From: Deltaproteobacteria bacterium
Lineage (GTDB): Bacteria > Desulfobacterota > DSM-4660 > Desulfatiglandales > Desulfatiglandaceae
Direction of reading: 5' to 3'
Assembly (NCBI GenBank): GCA_019314425.1
Contig: JAFCZI010000173.1
Coordinates: forward strand, 1 to 5,537
Length of the DNA: 5,537 nucleotides
Below the pieces are notes generated by a model. That model did no database searches, was not told the origin of the DNA, and worked only from the letters and a program-made list of their open reading frames with translations. The stretch's first letter is position 1. The number at the start of each line of letters is the position of its first letter. Below are positions 1-5,324 of the stretch, piece after piece. Made by a program: the position numbers and the translations under genes.

Positions 1-24
1 GATGCCATTGCCCTTTTTGATTGT

Positions 25-561
25 TTACAACCAGAATTCCGGATATCTTCGATTTTTGGGTATATTGTTCACCAAGAGCGCAACAATCAACATAACTACT
101 GCGCCAAGACCGACCGGGATCACGGCGTAAAAGTAGCCCAGGCTGTGAATCTTCTGGCTGCCGATAACCGCAATTAAGGATGTTGCACCACCCGGTGGAT
201 GGAGCGTTTTTGTGACATGCATAACCGCGATAGCAGTTGCAACCGCCACGGATGCAGCCAACCACAAATGGGGATAGAATAGTTTATAAGCGGTTACACC
301 AATAATAGCTGAAATGACATGCCCCCCTATGAGGTTCCTGGGCTGGGCCAGCGGACTTTTGATGGCGCCATAAATAAGTACGGCTGAAGCGCCAAAAGAT
401 CCTATAATCATCAGTAGATCCTGCTTTTCAAGCAGATAATCGTTAATCAGGGCTACGGCGGCAATGCCCAGAAAGGCCCCCAACCATGACCATAAAATTT
501 CCGGAAGGCCCACCTGCGGAGGGCTCTGGGTTGTCCCTTTCATTTTATTGAAATAGTTCAC
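25..561 (-). CDS. HPP-family integral membrane protein
   Basis: This 178-residue protein is a compact membrane protein of the HPP family. The family signature HPPGGATSL is at residues 121-129. Other family-like stretches are GSFGASAVLIYGA (54-66) and SPLAQPRNLIGGHV (69-82). Hydrophobic segments lie near 22-40, 48-66, 79-93, 99-116 and 144-165, so four or five membrane passes are likely. Some HPP proteins of cyanobacteria and chloroplasts are linked to nitrite transport, but the substrate of most bacterial members is unknown, and I would not assign one here. The start is GTG at 561, supported by AGGAG six bases upstream; the in-frame ATG at 543 has no ribosome-binding site. The gene begins 13 bp after the stop of the CBS-domain gene and is probably co-translated with it. 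HPP and CBS domains are often fused in one polypeptide; here they are separate genes. Family assignment is confident; function is not. Confidence 0.93.
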   Translation of the reverse strand: MNYFNKMKGTTQSPPQVGLPEILWSWLGAFLGIAAVALINDYLLEKQDLLMIIGSFGASAVLIYGAIKSPLAQPRNLIGGHVISAIIGVTAYKLFYPHLWLAASVAVATAIAVMHVTKTLHPPGGATSLIAVIGSQKIHSLGYFYAVIPVGLGAVVMLIVALLVNNIPKNRRYPEFWL

Positions 562-567
562 GATGTT

Positions 568-572
568 CTCCT
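568..572 (-). promoter_or_regulatory. Shine-Dalgarno deciding the GTG start of the HPP gene
   Basis: AGGAG on the minus strand sits six bases before the GTG at 561 and two bases after the TAG stop of the preceding CBS-domain gene (575-577). The strong match and the near-contact with the upstream stop argue for the GTG start over ATG at 543 and suggest that ribosomes finishing the CBS gene re-initiate here. Confidence 0.75.
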
Positions 573-574
573 CG

Positions 575-1186
575 CTATCCTTTTTGCTTTTGGGAAAATG
601 ATGATTTTACAATATCTTCCCTGGCAACAATTCCAATGAGCCGACCCCCATCATCTGTGACCGGCACCCGATTAATTTCCTTTTCTGTAAAGATAGCTGC
701 AATTTCCGAAACAGGGGTATCTTCTCGCACCGTGATTGCAGGTGAGGTCATGATATCTTCGGCTTTTTGCCGGCGCATGGGTATCGCAACACATCCCTTC
801 TCCCTCAAGCATTGAGCCACCACATCCATAAACGACCTGGCATCTTTTCCGCCCATGTGGAAAAGGAAGTCTTTCTCAGAGATAACACCCACAACTTTTT
901 CTCCGTTCCCAACTACGGGAAGCCCGGCAATGCCGTGGCGGGCCATAATTTCGACCGCTGATTCTAAAGTATCATCCTTTTTTACAAAAACAACGTCCGG
1001 GGTCATCACCTCCCCGGCGGTAATGGATTGGGTCATCCGATTGAGAGCATGTCGGTATGCGAAGCGATAGATCTCTTTAAAATCGCCTGGAGTTATATCC
1101 AAATAGCCACTGATGTCCTTCATCGCCTTGAAAATATCGTCGTCGGAGATATCCGTTGGGTCGGAGTCTAAATATCGAGGGATCAT
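575..1186 (-). CDS. Two-CBS-domain protein
   Basis: This is a 203-residue soluble protein with a tandem CBS pair. CBS1 spans about residues 57-115 (starts EVMTPDVVFV, contains GIAGLPVV and GVISEKDFL). CBS2 spans about 142-197 (starts EDIMTSPAITV, contains INRVPV and GIVAREDIV). A CBS pair usually forms a Bateman module that binds adenine nucleotides and controls a partner domain or protein. The first 50 residues are acidic and probably helical and match no domain I know. The start ATG at 1186 has AAGGA seven bases upstream. The HPP membrane gene follows 13 bp downstream. Since HPP-CBS fusions are common, a regulatory subunit for the HPP protein is the natural inference. There is no IMP dehydrogenase, kinase or transporter domain within this polypeptide. 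The ligand cannot be read from sequence. Confidence 0.93.
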   Translation of the reverse strand: MIPRYLDSDPTDISDDDIFKAMKDISGYLDITPGDFKEIYRFAYRHALNRMTQSITAGEVMTPDVVFVKKDDTLESAVEIMARHGIAGLPVVGNGEKVVGVISEKDFLFHMGGKDARSFMDVVAQCLREKGCVAIPMRRQKAEDIMTSPAITVREDTPVSEIAAIFTEKEINRVPVTDDGGRLIGIVAREDIVKSSFSQKQKG

Positions 1187-1216
1187 AATGTTATCCTTAA
1201 TGATAATGGTTGTCTG

Positions 1217-1236
1217 AAAACCGTTAACAAAACCGT
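1217..1236. repeat. Short tandem direct repeat in the leader of the CBS gene
   Basis: AAAACCGT occurs twice (1217-1224 and 1229-1236), separated by TAAC. It lies in the 70-bp gap between the YccM-like gene and the CBS gene. It could be a binding site for a direct-repeat regulator or simply chance; nothing else supports a role. Confidence 0.3.
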
Positions 1237-1256
1237 ATCGGAAGCCTTTCCACCGG

Positions 1257-2333
1257 CTATTTAAAACGCACCTTCGGATGTGTTATTTCAGGTGAATCGA
1301 TGGTTTGCAACCTGGCGCGAAATTCGTGCTCGGTGACTGAGCTTTGCCAATGCCCGGTAATGCCGGCGGTATACACCATCATGATATAGATCCCGATGAT
1401 GACCGTGCTCAGTTTGACCGCATTCCAACCGTTTACTCCCGTGCCTTTCGTTTTTAACGCCAGCGTATTTTCGACCGGACAGACCTGCGTACATTCCATA
1501 CATCCATTGCATTCCGGGCTGATAATACTGTTTTTTTTGTCCACCGGCAGGTCATAAGGACAGGCGTCGGAACAGCTTTTACAACCGATACAGGTGTCGG
1601 AATTGCGCCGAATCCGTGTGGGGCCGCATAAAGCCAGCAATCCCATCAGCGCACCATAGGGGCACAGGTACCGGCACCAGGCATTGCGAATAAAGAGCGA
1701 CGATAGAACCAATACCGTTAAAACGACCATCGTCAGGGGGGTCATGAGTATAAAGAAATGGAGCATCTTGACGTCGGATATTCTATAATAAGAACTCTCC
1801 AAAAACCTTAAAATGTCCGGGCTGCTCATGGAAAATATAATCACTACAAAAAATCCCAGCAGCAGGTACTTGAGGCTTCGCAAAGGGAAATCCAGCCAGA
1901 CGGGTAGCTTATAGTTTTTCCCGAAAAGGCTTCTCTCCAATTTCCAGAGCCATTCGGAAAGGGTCCCCACCGGGCAGAACCATCCGCAAAACGATTTACG
2001 CAGTGCCAGGGAAATAAAACCTGCAAATCCCAACAATACCATGGCGGCCGGATGAACCGGATCCCAGATGCCGGTTTGAACGAACAGTTTCCATCCCATC
2101 AACGCGCCGATGGGAAGAAAACCTTCAACACCTGGCGGCCTCAGGACGGTAATAGCGCCGTCGCCCGAGGCCTGGTGAACATAGATGAAAAATTGAACCC
2201 CTATTCCGATGGTTGCGAGGAACACGCCCAATTGAAACCAATTTCGTTTTCCCCATGTATGGGGTTCTCTGCGCGCCTCATGCTGTAGACGGGAGCTATC
2301 GGAATATATTGTATTTTCAGACTCTTTCGACAT
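1257..2333 (-). CDS. YccM-like polytopic membrane 4Fe-4S protein (NapH/NosR-type)
   Basis: This is a 358-residue membrane electron-transfer protein. The layout is a basic N-terminus, a first membrane helix (about 33-52), a periplasmic-like loop with RPPGVEGFLP (65-74), a helix near 96-113, CGWFCP (C116, C120), a helix at 153-172, a pair near 190-215, and CRYLCP (C220, C224). Two ferredoxin motifs follow: C248, C251, C254, C258-P and C275, C278, C281, C285-P. A last helix is at about 305-327. The two CxxxCP motifs and two 4Fe-4S sites are typical of the NapH/NosR/CcoG-related group. The length and whole-length pattern (GVEGFLPIGALM, CPVGTLSEW, VKML, SLFIRNAWCRYLCPYGALMG) recall E. coli YccM (about 357 residues). 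No FMN-binding domain is present, unlike full NosR. The start ATG at 2333 has AAGG eight bases upstream. It lies 58 bp after mqnD, so exchange with menaquinol is attractive but inferred. Its redox partner is unknown. Confidence 0.92.
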   Translation of the reverse strand: MSKESENTIYSDSSRLQHEARREPHTWGKRNWFQLGVFLATIGIGVQFFIYVHQASGDGAITVLRPPGVEGFLPIGALMGWKLFVQTGIWDPVHPAAMVLLGFAGFISLALRKSFCGWFCPVGTLSEWLWKLERSLFGKNYKLPVWLDFPLRSLKYLLLGFFVVIIFSMSSPDILRFLESSYYRISDVKMLHFFILMTPLTMVVLTVLVLSSLFIRNAWCRYLCPYGALMGLLALCGPTRIRRNSDTCIGCKSCSDACPYDLPVDKKNSIISPECNGCMECTQVCPVENTLALKTKGTGVNGWNAVKLSTVIIGIYIMMVYTAGITGHWQSSVTEHEFRARLQTIDSPEITHPKVRFK

Positions 2334-2343
2334 TATACCAACC

Positions 2344-2362
2344 TTGTGATTTATTTTTACAA
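2344..2362. promoter_or_regulatory. Imperfect inverted repeat in the leader of the YccM-like gene
   Basis: TTGTGA and TTACAA are inverted with a 7-base spacer (5 of 6 positions pair). The repeat lies between a TATAAT hexamer and the start codon and overlaps the Shine-Dalgarno AAGG (2342-2345 on the minus strand). The half-sites loosely resemble CRP/FNR-family sites, but the spacing is not the classical one and the surroundings are very AT-rich, so this is tentative. Confidence 0.25.
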
Positions 2363-2375
2363 AATCTTTTGTTCG

Positions 2376-2381
2376 ATTATA
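2376..2381 (-). promoter_or_regulatory. Possible -10 hexamer for the YccM-like gene
   Basis: A perfect TATAAT on the minus strand lies about 42 bp before the start codon, within the 58-bp gap after mqnD. There is no good -35 at 16-18 bp; TTGATG occurs at 19 bp. It could be an internal promoter separating the YccM-like/CBS/HPP genes from the tetR-mqnBD operon. Confidence 0.3.
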
Positions 2382-2391
2382 ACTCGAGGTT

Positions 2392-3222
2392 TCAACACGC
2401 CATCAACGGCAACGCGCATGGCGCCAGAAACCCGGCCGCCTCCGCCCGTTCCATCAAAACCTTCACGGCGTCTTGCCCTTCATGGCCCAGATCTCTGCTG
2501 AACCGGTTCACGTAAAGGTCGATATGCTGCTGGATCACCGAAGGCGCCATCTCCTGGGCATGGGACCTGACGTAATCACTGACCATGGGGGAACCGCTTT
2601 CCGCCAGCAAAAGGGCCCCACGAATCCGTTCGTCCACTGCCCGTGCCGTGCGTTCCCCCAGATTTCTGCGGATGGCAATGCCACCCAGGGGAATGGGAAG
2701 GCCTGTTTCTTCCTCCCACCATTGGCCCAGATCAAGGATGGCGTGAAGGCCATAAGCATCCAGCGTAAACCGTCCCTCATGGATAATGAGCCCGAAATCC
2801 GCCCCGCCATCCCGAACCGCCGGCATCACTTCCGAAAACACCATTTGCCGGAATCGCGGTTCATATCCCAGGTAAAGGGTCAGGAGCAGCCGGGCCGTTG
2901 TCAGGTTGCCGGGTGCCGCGATGATGCCGCGGTTAAGATCTTTCAGGTCGGTCCCGGGCCGGGCCGCCAGGATCGGGCCGCAACCCCGCCCCAGGGCGCC
3001 CCCGGAATGGAGCAACGCATACGCTTTTCGGACTTTAAAAAAGGCGAAGAACGAAAGCTTGGTAATGTCCAGTTTTTCTTCCATCGCCCATTCGTTAAGG
3101 GTTTCAACGTCCGCAAGCACCGGATCAAAGGCCGGAGATGCCTCTTTTTCATGGGCGGAAAGACCCCCGAAGATGTAAGTGTCATTGGGGCATGTCGAGT
3201 AGCCGATCCTCAGCTTTTTCAA
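2392..3222 (-). CDS. mqnD: 1,4-dihydroxy-6-naphthoate synthase (MqnD, futalosine pathway)
   Basis: This 276-residue enzyme converts cyclic de-hypoxanthine futalosine to 1,4-dihydroxy-6-naphthoate, the naphthoquinone precursor in the futalosine route to menaquinone. It has the periplasmic-binding-protein-like fold of the MqnA/MqnD family and no signal peptide, so it is cytoplasmic. Diagnostic stretches are STCPNDTYIFGGL (9-21), DVETLNEWAM (38-47), the KLSFFAFF loop (55-62), LGRGCGPIL (77-85) and IIHEGRFT (146-153). The histidine at 148 is the conserved residue proposed as catalytic base in characterised MqnD. The last motif and the N-terminal CPNDT favour MqnD over MqnA. The start is TTG at 3222, which overlaps the mqnB stop as TTGA and has AGGA seven bases upstream. 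Starting here gives MKKLRIGYS, the usual MqnD beginning. The other pathway genes (mqnA, mqnE, mqnC) are not in the window. Confidence 0.96.
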   Translation of the reverse strand: MKKLRIGYSTCPNDTYIFGGLSAHEKEASPAFDPVLADVETLNEWAMEEKLDITKLSFFAFFKVRKAYALLHSGGALGRGCGPILAARPGTDLKDLNRGIIAAPGNLTTARLLLTLYLGYEPRFRQMVFSEVMPAVRDGGADFGLIIHEGRFTLDAYGLHAILDLGQWWEEETGLPIPLGGIAIRRNLGERTARAVDERIRGALLLAESGSPMVSDYVRSHAQEMAPSVIQQHIDLYVNRFSRDLGHEGQDAVKVLMERAEAAGFLAPCALPLMAC

Positions 3223-3914
3223 TGCGTTTTCCTAAAATATTCAAGTAATACTTCCTGTGGTGGAACGATGGCTTTTTCAAAATCCCAATGGGATTTGTCA
3301 CGGTCGCCCGCCCGATTACTGATGCCTCTGATTTCAGCCGTTCCGAATCCGAACCTTTGCCCCGCCAGGGCCACGGCGTACCCCTCCATATTTTCAGCCA
3401 GGGCTTGAAATTTTGTTGCTCTGTCACCGGCATGGCCGTCGTTTGCCGAAGCCCCGGCAACCGTAAGGGATATGCCATAAGAGGCCTTTCCGATCTTCAT
3501 GGCATAATCAAGCAGAACGGAGGAAAACGACTGATCCAGATGAATTTCCTGCATCATGCCCGGCAGGTTCATGTCGTAAGTATCCCCCATACCGGGACCG
3601 GATACCACGCCCAGTTCCGCCAGGATCTCCGTTTCCGCTACCAGCATGTCCCCCACCCCCAGGCCGGATTCGGGCAATGAACCGGCAGACCCCACCATCA
3701 CCATGAAATCCGGTTGCGCCATACCGCAGAAAGCACCCAGGGTTGTGCAAGCTGAAGCAACCCCGACGCCTGTAACGCCAAAGGTCACGGTATGCCTTCC
3801 CATGGCACCCACAAACCACGGACAGCCCCCCACGCTGCCCTTTAACCGGGCGCGCGCAGCTTTAAGCAACAGGGACAGCTCTTCCAACATTGATGCAACA
3901 ATCCACAGGTTCAT
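3219..3914 (-). CDS. mqnB: Futalosine hydrolase (MqnB)
   Basis: This 231-residue cytoplasmic nucleosidase of the purine-nucleoside phosphorylase/MTAN superfamily removes hypoxanthine from futalosine, giving de-hypoxanthine futalosine. Visible family features are an early Glu (E12 in SMLEEL), the glycine-rich VTGVGVASA (47-55), GSAGSL then GLGVGDMLVAETE (75-96), ENMEG (174-178, whose second Glu is the usual nucleoside-binding and catalytic-region residue), and EIRGISNRAGDRDKSHWDF (194-212). MTAN has ISD at the equivalent of ISN (198-200). The ISN...RD...W form looks typical of MqnB and separates it from MTAN. It starts at ATG 3914, overlapping the stop of the TetR gene as ATGA, with AGGTG five bases upstream. 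It ends overlapping mqnD. Direct adjacency to mqnD strongly supports futalosine hydrolase over a general nucleosidase. Length is normal and intact. Confidence 0.95.
   Translation of the reverse strand: MNLWIVASMLEELSLLLKAARARLKGSVGGCPWFVGAMGRHTVTFGVTGVGVASACTTLGAFCGMAQPDFMVMVGSAGSLPESGLGVGDMLVAETEILAELGVVSGPGMGDTYDMNLPGMMQEIHLDQSFSSVLLDYAMKIGKASYGISLTVAGASANDGHAGDRATKFQALAENMEGYAVALAGQRFGFGTAEIRGISNRAGDRDKSHWDFEKAIVPPQEVLLEYFRKTH
3230..3233 (-). promoter_or_regulatory. Shine-Dalgarno deciding the TTG start of mqnD
   Basis: AGGA on the minus strand, within the last codons of mqnB, lies seven bases before TTG at 3222. No ATG or GTG is available nearby that would preserve the conserved MqnD N-terminus, so this site and the rare TTG together define the start. 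Confidence 0.7.
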
Positions 3915-4594
3915 TGTTTCACCTGATCTTGCGATCCCCGGGAAAGGGCCATGCCGTTTTTCAGAATTTCCATGATTTTTGCAATCTCTCGGTTCGGGTC
4001 CACAAAGGGCACGTGGGTGTCACCGTCACGCCGCCCCCGAAATTGTGCGTGATGGGCATGAACAAAACGATCTACCACCGCCTCCACCATAAATGCTGAA
4101 AGTCCGGGATCCAGGTCGGGTCTCAATTCACCGCTTTCAATACCTTTTTGAATCAGGGATTCTATAAATTCCAGTGATTCCCGATGAACTTCTTCCACAA
4201 TCTCCCGTTTGTAAGGTGAATCCCCGGTGAACACAATGCGATAATAAATGGCGGCCAGACCCGGATGGGCACGGATGAAATCAAGACCGGCGAGCATCAC
4301 CTTCTCAAGACGCGTGAAGAAATCCTCCGCTTCACTTTCATCACGCACCCGCCTGAGATAGTCTTTTACGCGGCCCAGGGCCATTTTGTACACAAAGCCG
4401 AACAGACCCGCTTTACTCCTGAAATATTTGAAAAGCGCACCTTTTGAGATACCGGCCGCCTTGACCACCACATTCATACTGGCGTTGTTGTAGTTCTGAT
4501 CCGCAAACTCGTTGATGGCGGCGCTCAGGACCCTTTCCCGCTTCTTTTCATCCAGTTTCAGGAACATCTCTGTGGCAGTGGTTTGAATATCCAT
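3911..4594 (-). CDS. TetR/AcrR-family transcriptional regulator
   Basis: This is a 227-residue one-component repressor-type regulator. The N-terminal DNA-binding domain covers about residues 16-62. It opens with KKRERVLSAAINEFADQNY, and the helix-turn-helix is in ASMNVVVKAAGISKGALFKYFRSK (38-61), the standard TetR pattern. The remainder is an all-helical ligand-binding and dimerisation domain with DPGLSAFMVEAVVDRFV (162-178), as in many fatty-acid or drug-responsive TetR proteins; the ligand cannot be deduced. The frame extends to a GTG at 4603, but GGAAG directly abuts that codon and is eight bases from ATG at 4594, so ATG is chosen. Its TGA overlaps the mqnB start by four bases, making it the first gene of the tetR-mqnB-mqnD operon. 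An inverted repeat at 4623-4645 just upstream suggests autoregulation, which would also control mqnBD (inference). Confidence 0.94.
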   Translation of the reverse strand: MDIQTTATEMFLKLDEKKRERVLSAAINEFADQNYNNASMNVVVKAAGISKGALFKYFRSKAGLFGFVYKMALGRVKDYLRRVRDESEAEDFFTRLEKVMLAGLDFIRAHPGLAAIYYRIVFTGDSPYKREIVEEVHRESLEFIESLIQKGIESGELRPDLDPGLSAFMVEAVVDRFVHAHHAQFRGRRDGDTHVPFVDPNREIAKIMEILKNGMALSRGSQDQVKQ

Positions 4595-4602
4595 CGAGAG
4601 CA

Positions 4603-4607
4603 CTTCC
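4603..4607 (-). promoter_or_regulatory. Shine-Dalgarno deciding the ATG start of the TetR gene
   Basis: GGAAG on the minus strand is eight bases from ATG 4594. Relative to the in-frame GTG at 4603 it would have no spacing, since its last base is the first base of that GTG. It therefore favours the shorter, 227-residue protein. Confidence 0.6.
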
Positions 4608-4622
4608 GTAAAGGGGGAATCA

Positions 4623-4645
4623 ATGTTGATCGTCTATGTCAACAT
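4623..4645. promoter_or_regulatory. Candidate TetR operator (perfect 7-bp inverted repeat)
   Basis: ATGTTGA (4623-4629) and TCAACAT (4639-4645) are perfect inverted arms around a 9-base spacer. The symmetry continues outward as GGAATC (4616-4621) against GATACC (4646-4651), five of six pairing with a one-base slip. It lies 29 bp upstream of the TetR start codon. On the minus strand it overlaps a TATCAT (4644-4649) that could be a -10 and contains a TTGACA hexamer (4637-4642), though no full promoter with good spacing is evident. Position and size fit a self-controlled TetR operator. Binding is inferred, not shown. Confidence 0.5.
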
Positions 4646-4710
4646 GATACCACCATTTCATCAAGAATTCACCATACGAATTTAATTGACCGTGGAATGG
4701 TAAGGAAGGT

Positions 4711-4747
4711 ATTTTCCTGGAGTGGAAAATCAATCATGTACTTGATT
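4711..4747. repeat. Two overlapping inverted repeats in the divergent intergenic region
   Basis: ATTTTCC (4711-4717) and GGAAAAT (4724-4730) are perfect 7-bp arms with a 6-base loop. AATCAA (4728-4733) and TTGATT (4742-4747) are perfect 6-bp arms with an 8-base loop. They share three bases, so as RNA they could not both form fully. They lie upstream of the small plus-strand gene. Either may be a protein-binding site or an RNA structure; with AT-rich arms, chance is also possible. Confidence 0.35.
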
Positions 4748-4770
4748 AAGAGCCTGATTTATGTTAAAAA
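4742..4770 (+). promoter_or_regulatory. Weak candidate promoter for the small plus-strand gene
   Basis: TTGATT (4742-4747) and TAAAAA (4765-4770) are separated by 17 bp and would give a leader of about 50 bases before ATG 4826. The -10 match is poor and the region is AT-rich, so this is only the best available candidate. Confidence 0.25.
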
Positions 4771-4825
4771 AAAGTAATTTTAAATCTCTTTAAGATCCTG
4801 AGCCGGATTTGACAGGGGATCACAA

Positions 4826-5143
4826 ATGGCAAACAAAGACCAACAGGGATGGTACCAAAAAATTTATGAAGGAACATTTCTGGTTAAAGGTTGGAAATCC
4901 CGAATAAATGAGGCTCTTAAGGGCCTTCCACCCGAGGACAAAAAGGAAATGGGCCAACGGCTGGAAACCCTCGGGGAAAAAATCGGAATGGAGTGGGCCA
5001 GGGACAATAGTGTCCGAAGGATCGACACGGCCCAACTTCAACGGTGGGGCAAGGACCTTCAAAACGCCAGTCAAAAAGGGGACGAAGTACTGTCCCATCA
5101 GGTTCAGCAGCTGACCGAGGAAGTGGACAAAACGCTTGCCTGA
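4826..5143 (+). CDS. Unrecognised small soluble protein, 105 residues
   Basis: I do not recognise this protein. It has no signal peptide, membrane segment or cysteine. It is highly charged (many K, E, D, R, Q) and probably mostly helical. Four tryptophans are spread through it (W9, W23, W57, W74). The centre, MEWARDNSVRRIDTAQLQRWG (55-75), looks like a conserved core, because its pattern of W, RR, D and W is not low-complexity. LPPEDKKEMGQRLETLGEKIG (34-54) looks amphipathic. The start is ATG 4826 with AGGGG seven bases upstream, a convincing ribosome-binding site, and the frame has balanced codon use, so it is very likely a real gene. It is transcribed divergently from the TetR gene across 231 bp and followed by a REP-like hairpin, so it appears to be a single-gene unit. 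No function can be assigned. A cytoplasmic adaptor or nucleoid-associated role is only a guess. Confidence 0.85.
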   Translation: MANKDQQGWYQKIYEGTFLVKGWKSRINEALKGLPPEDKKEMGQRLETLGEKIGMEWARDNSVRRIDTAQLQRWGKDLQNASQKGDEVLSHQVQQLTEEVDKTLA

Positions 5144-5179
5144 TGGGAACCGATATCACGTTTTCCAGGATTTTCATTT

Positions 5180-5205
5180 GGGCAGACACACAGGTCTGCC
5201 CCTAC
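5180..5205 (-). repeat. REP-like palindromic element with GTAG foot
   Basis: Read on the minus strand this is GTAG, then GGGCAGAC, a 6-base loop CTGTGT, and GTCTGCCC: a perfect 8-bp GC-rich stem (5180-5187 with 5194-5201) preceded by the GTAG tetranucleotide (5202-5205). A GTAG/GTGG at the foot of a short hairpin is the hallmark of REP elements mobilised by RAYT (TnpA-REP, Y1 HUH) transposases. It lies wholly between genes, 36 bp after the small gene. There is no T-run on either side, so it does not look like an intrinsic terminator. No RAYT gene is in the window. Confidence 0.65.
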
Positions 5206-5324
5206 CCATAAGGAAATCACACCATCCGAGGGCATCAAGCTTGGAAAAGATAGGTTGAACCGGGCCGACGACCTGAAAAAATGGATTGCAGTGGATGGGA
5301 CTTTTTACGACGCCATCAAAATTT

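Noticed and set aside
198..206. Assigning the HPP protein as a nitrite transporter
   Set aside because: That role is known only for some photosynthetic members; no nitrite or nitrate genes are in the window to support it.
2361..2374. ACAAAA/TTTTGT hairpin as a terminator after mqnD
   Set aside because: The stem is almost entirely A-T with a 2-base loop, too weak to stop transcription.
2473..3408. 311-codon plus-strand open frame opposite mqnD and mqnB
   Set aside because: Antisense to two clear enzyme genes across nearly its whole length; composition (many P, R, G, C) is typical of a shadow frame in GC-rich coding DNA.
4595..4603. GTG start extending the TetR protein by three residues
   Set aside because: The Shine-Dalgarno GGAAG abuts the GTG with no spacing but is eight bases from ATG 4594.
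4583..4777. 64-codon plus-strand frame over the TetR start and the divergent region
   Set aside because: TTG start without a ribosome-binding site, overlaps the TetR start and operator candidate, and has no recognisable features.
4820..5098. 92-codon minus-strand frame opposite the small plus-strand gene
   Set aside because: The plus-strand frame has a strong Shine-Dalgarno and sensible protein composition; this one has neither.
5180..5201. Hairpin as an intrinsic terminator for the small gene
   Set aside because: No T-run follows the stem on either strand; the GTAG foot fits a REP-like element better.
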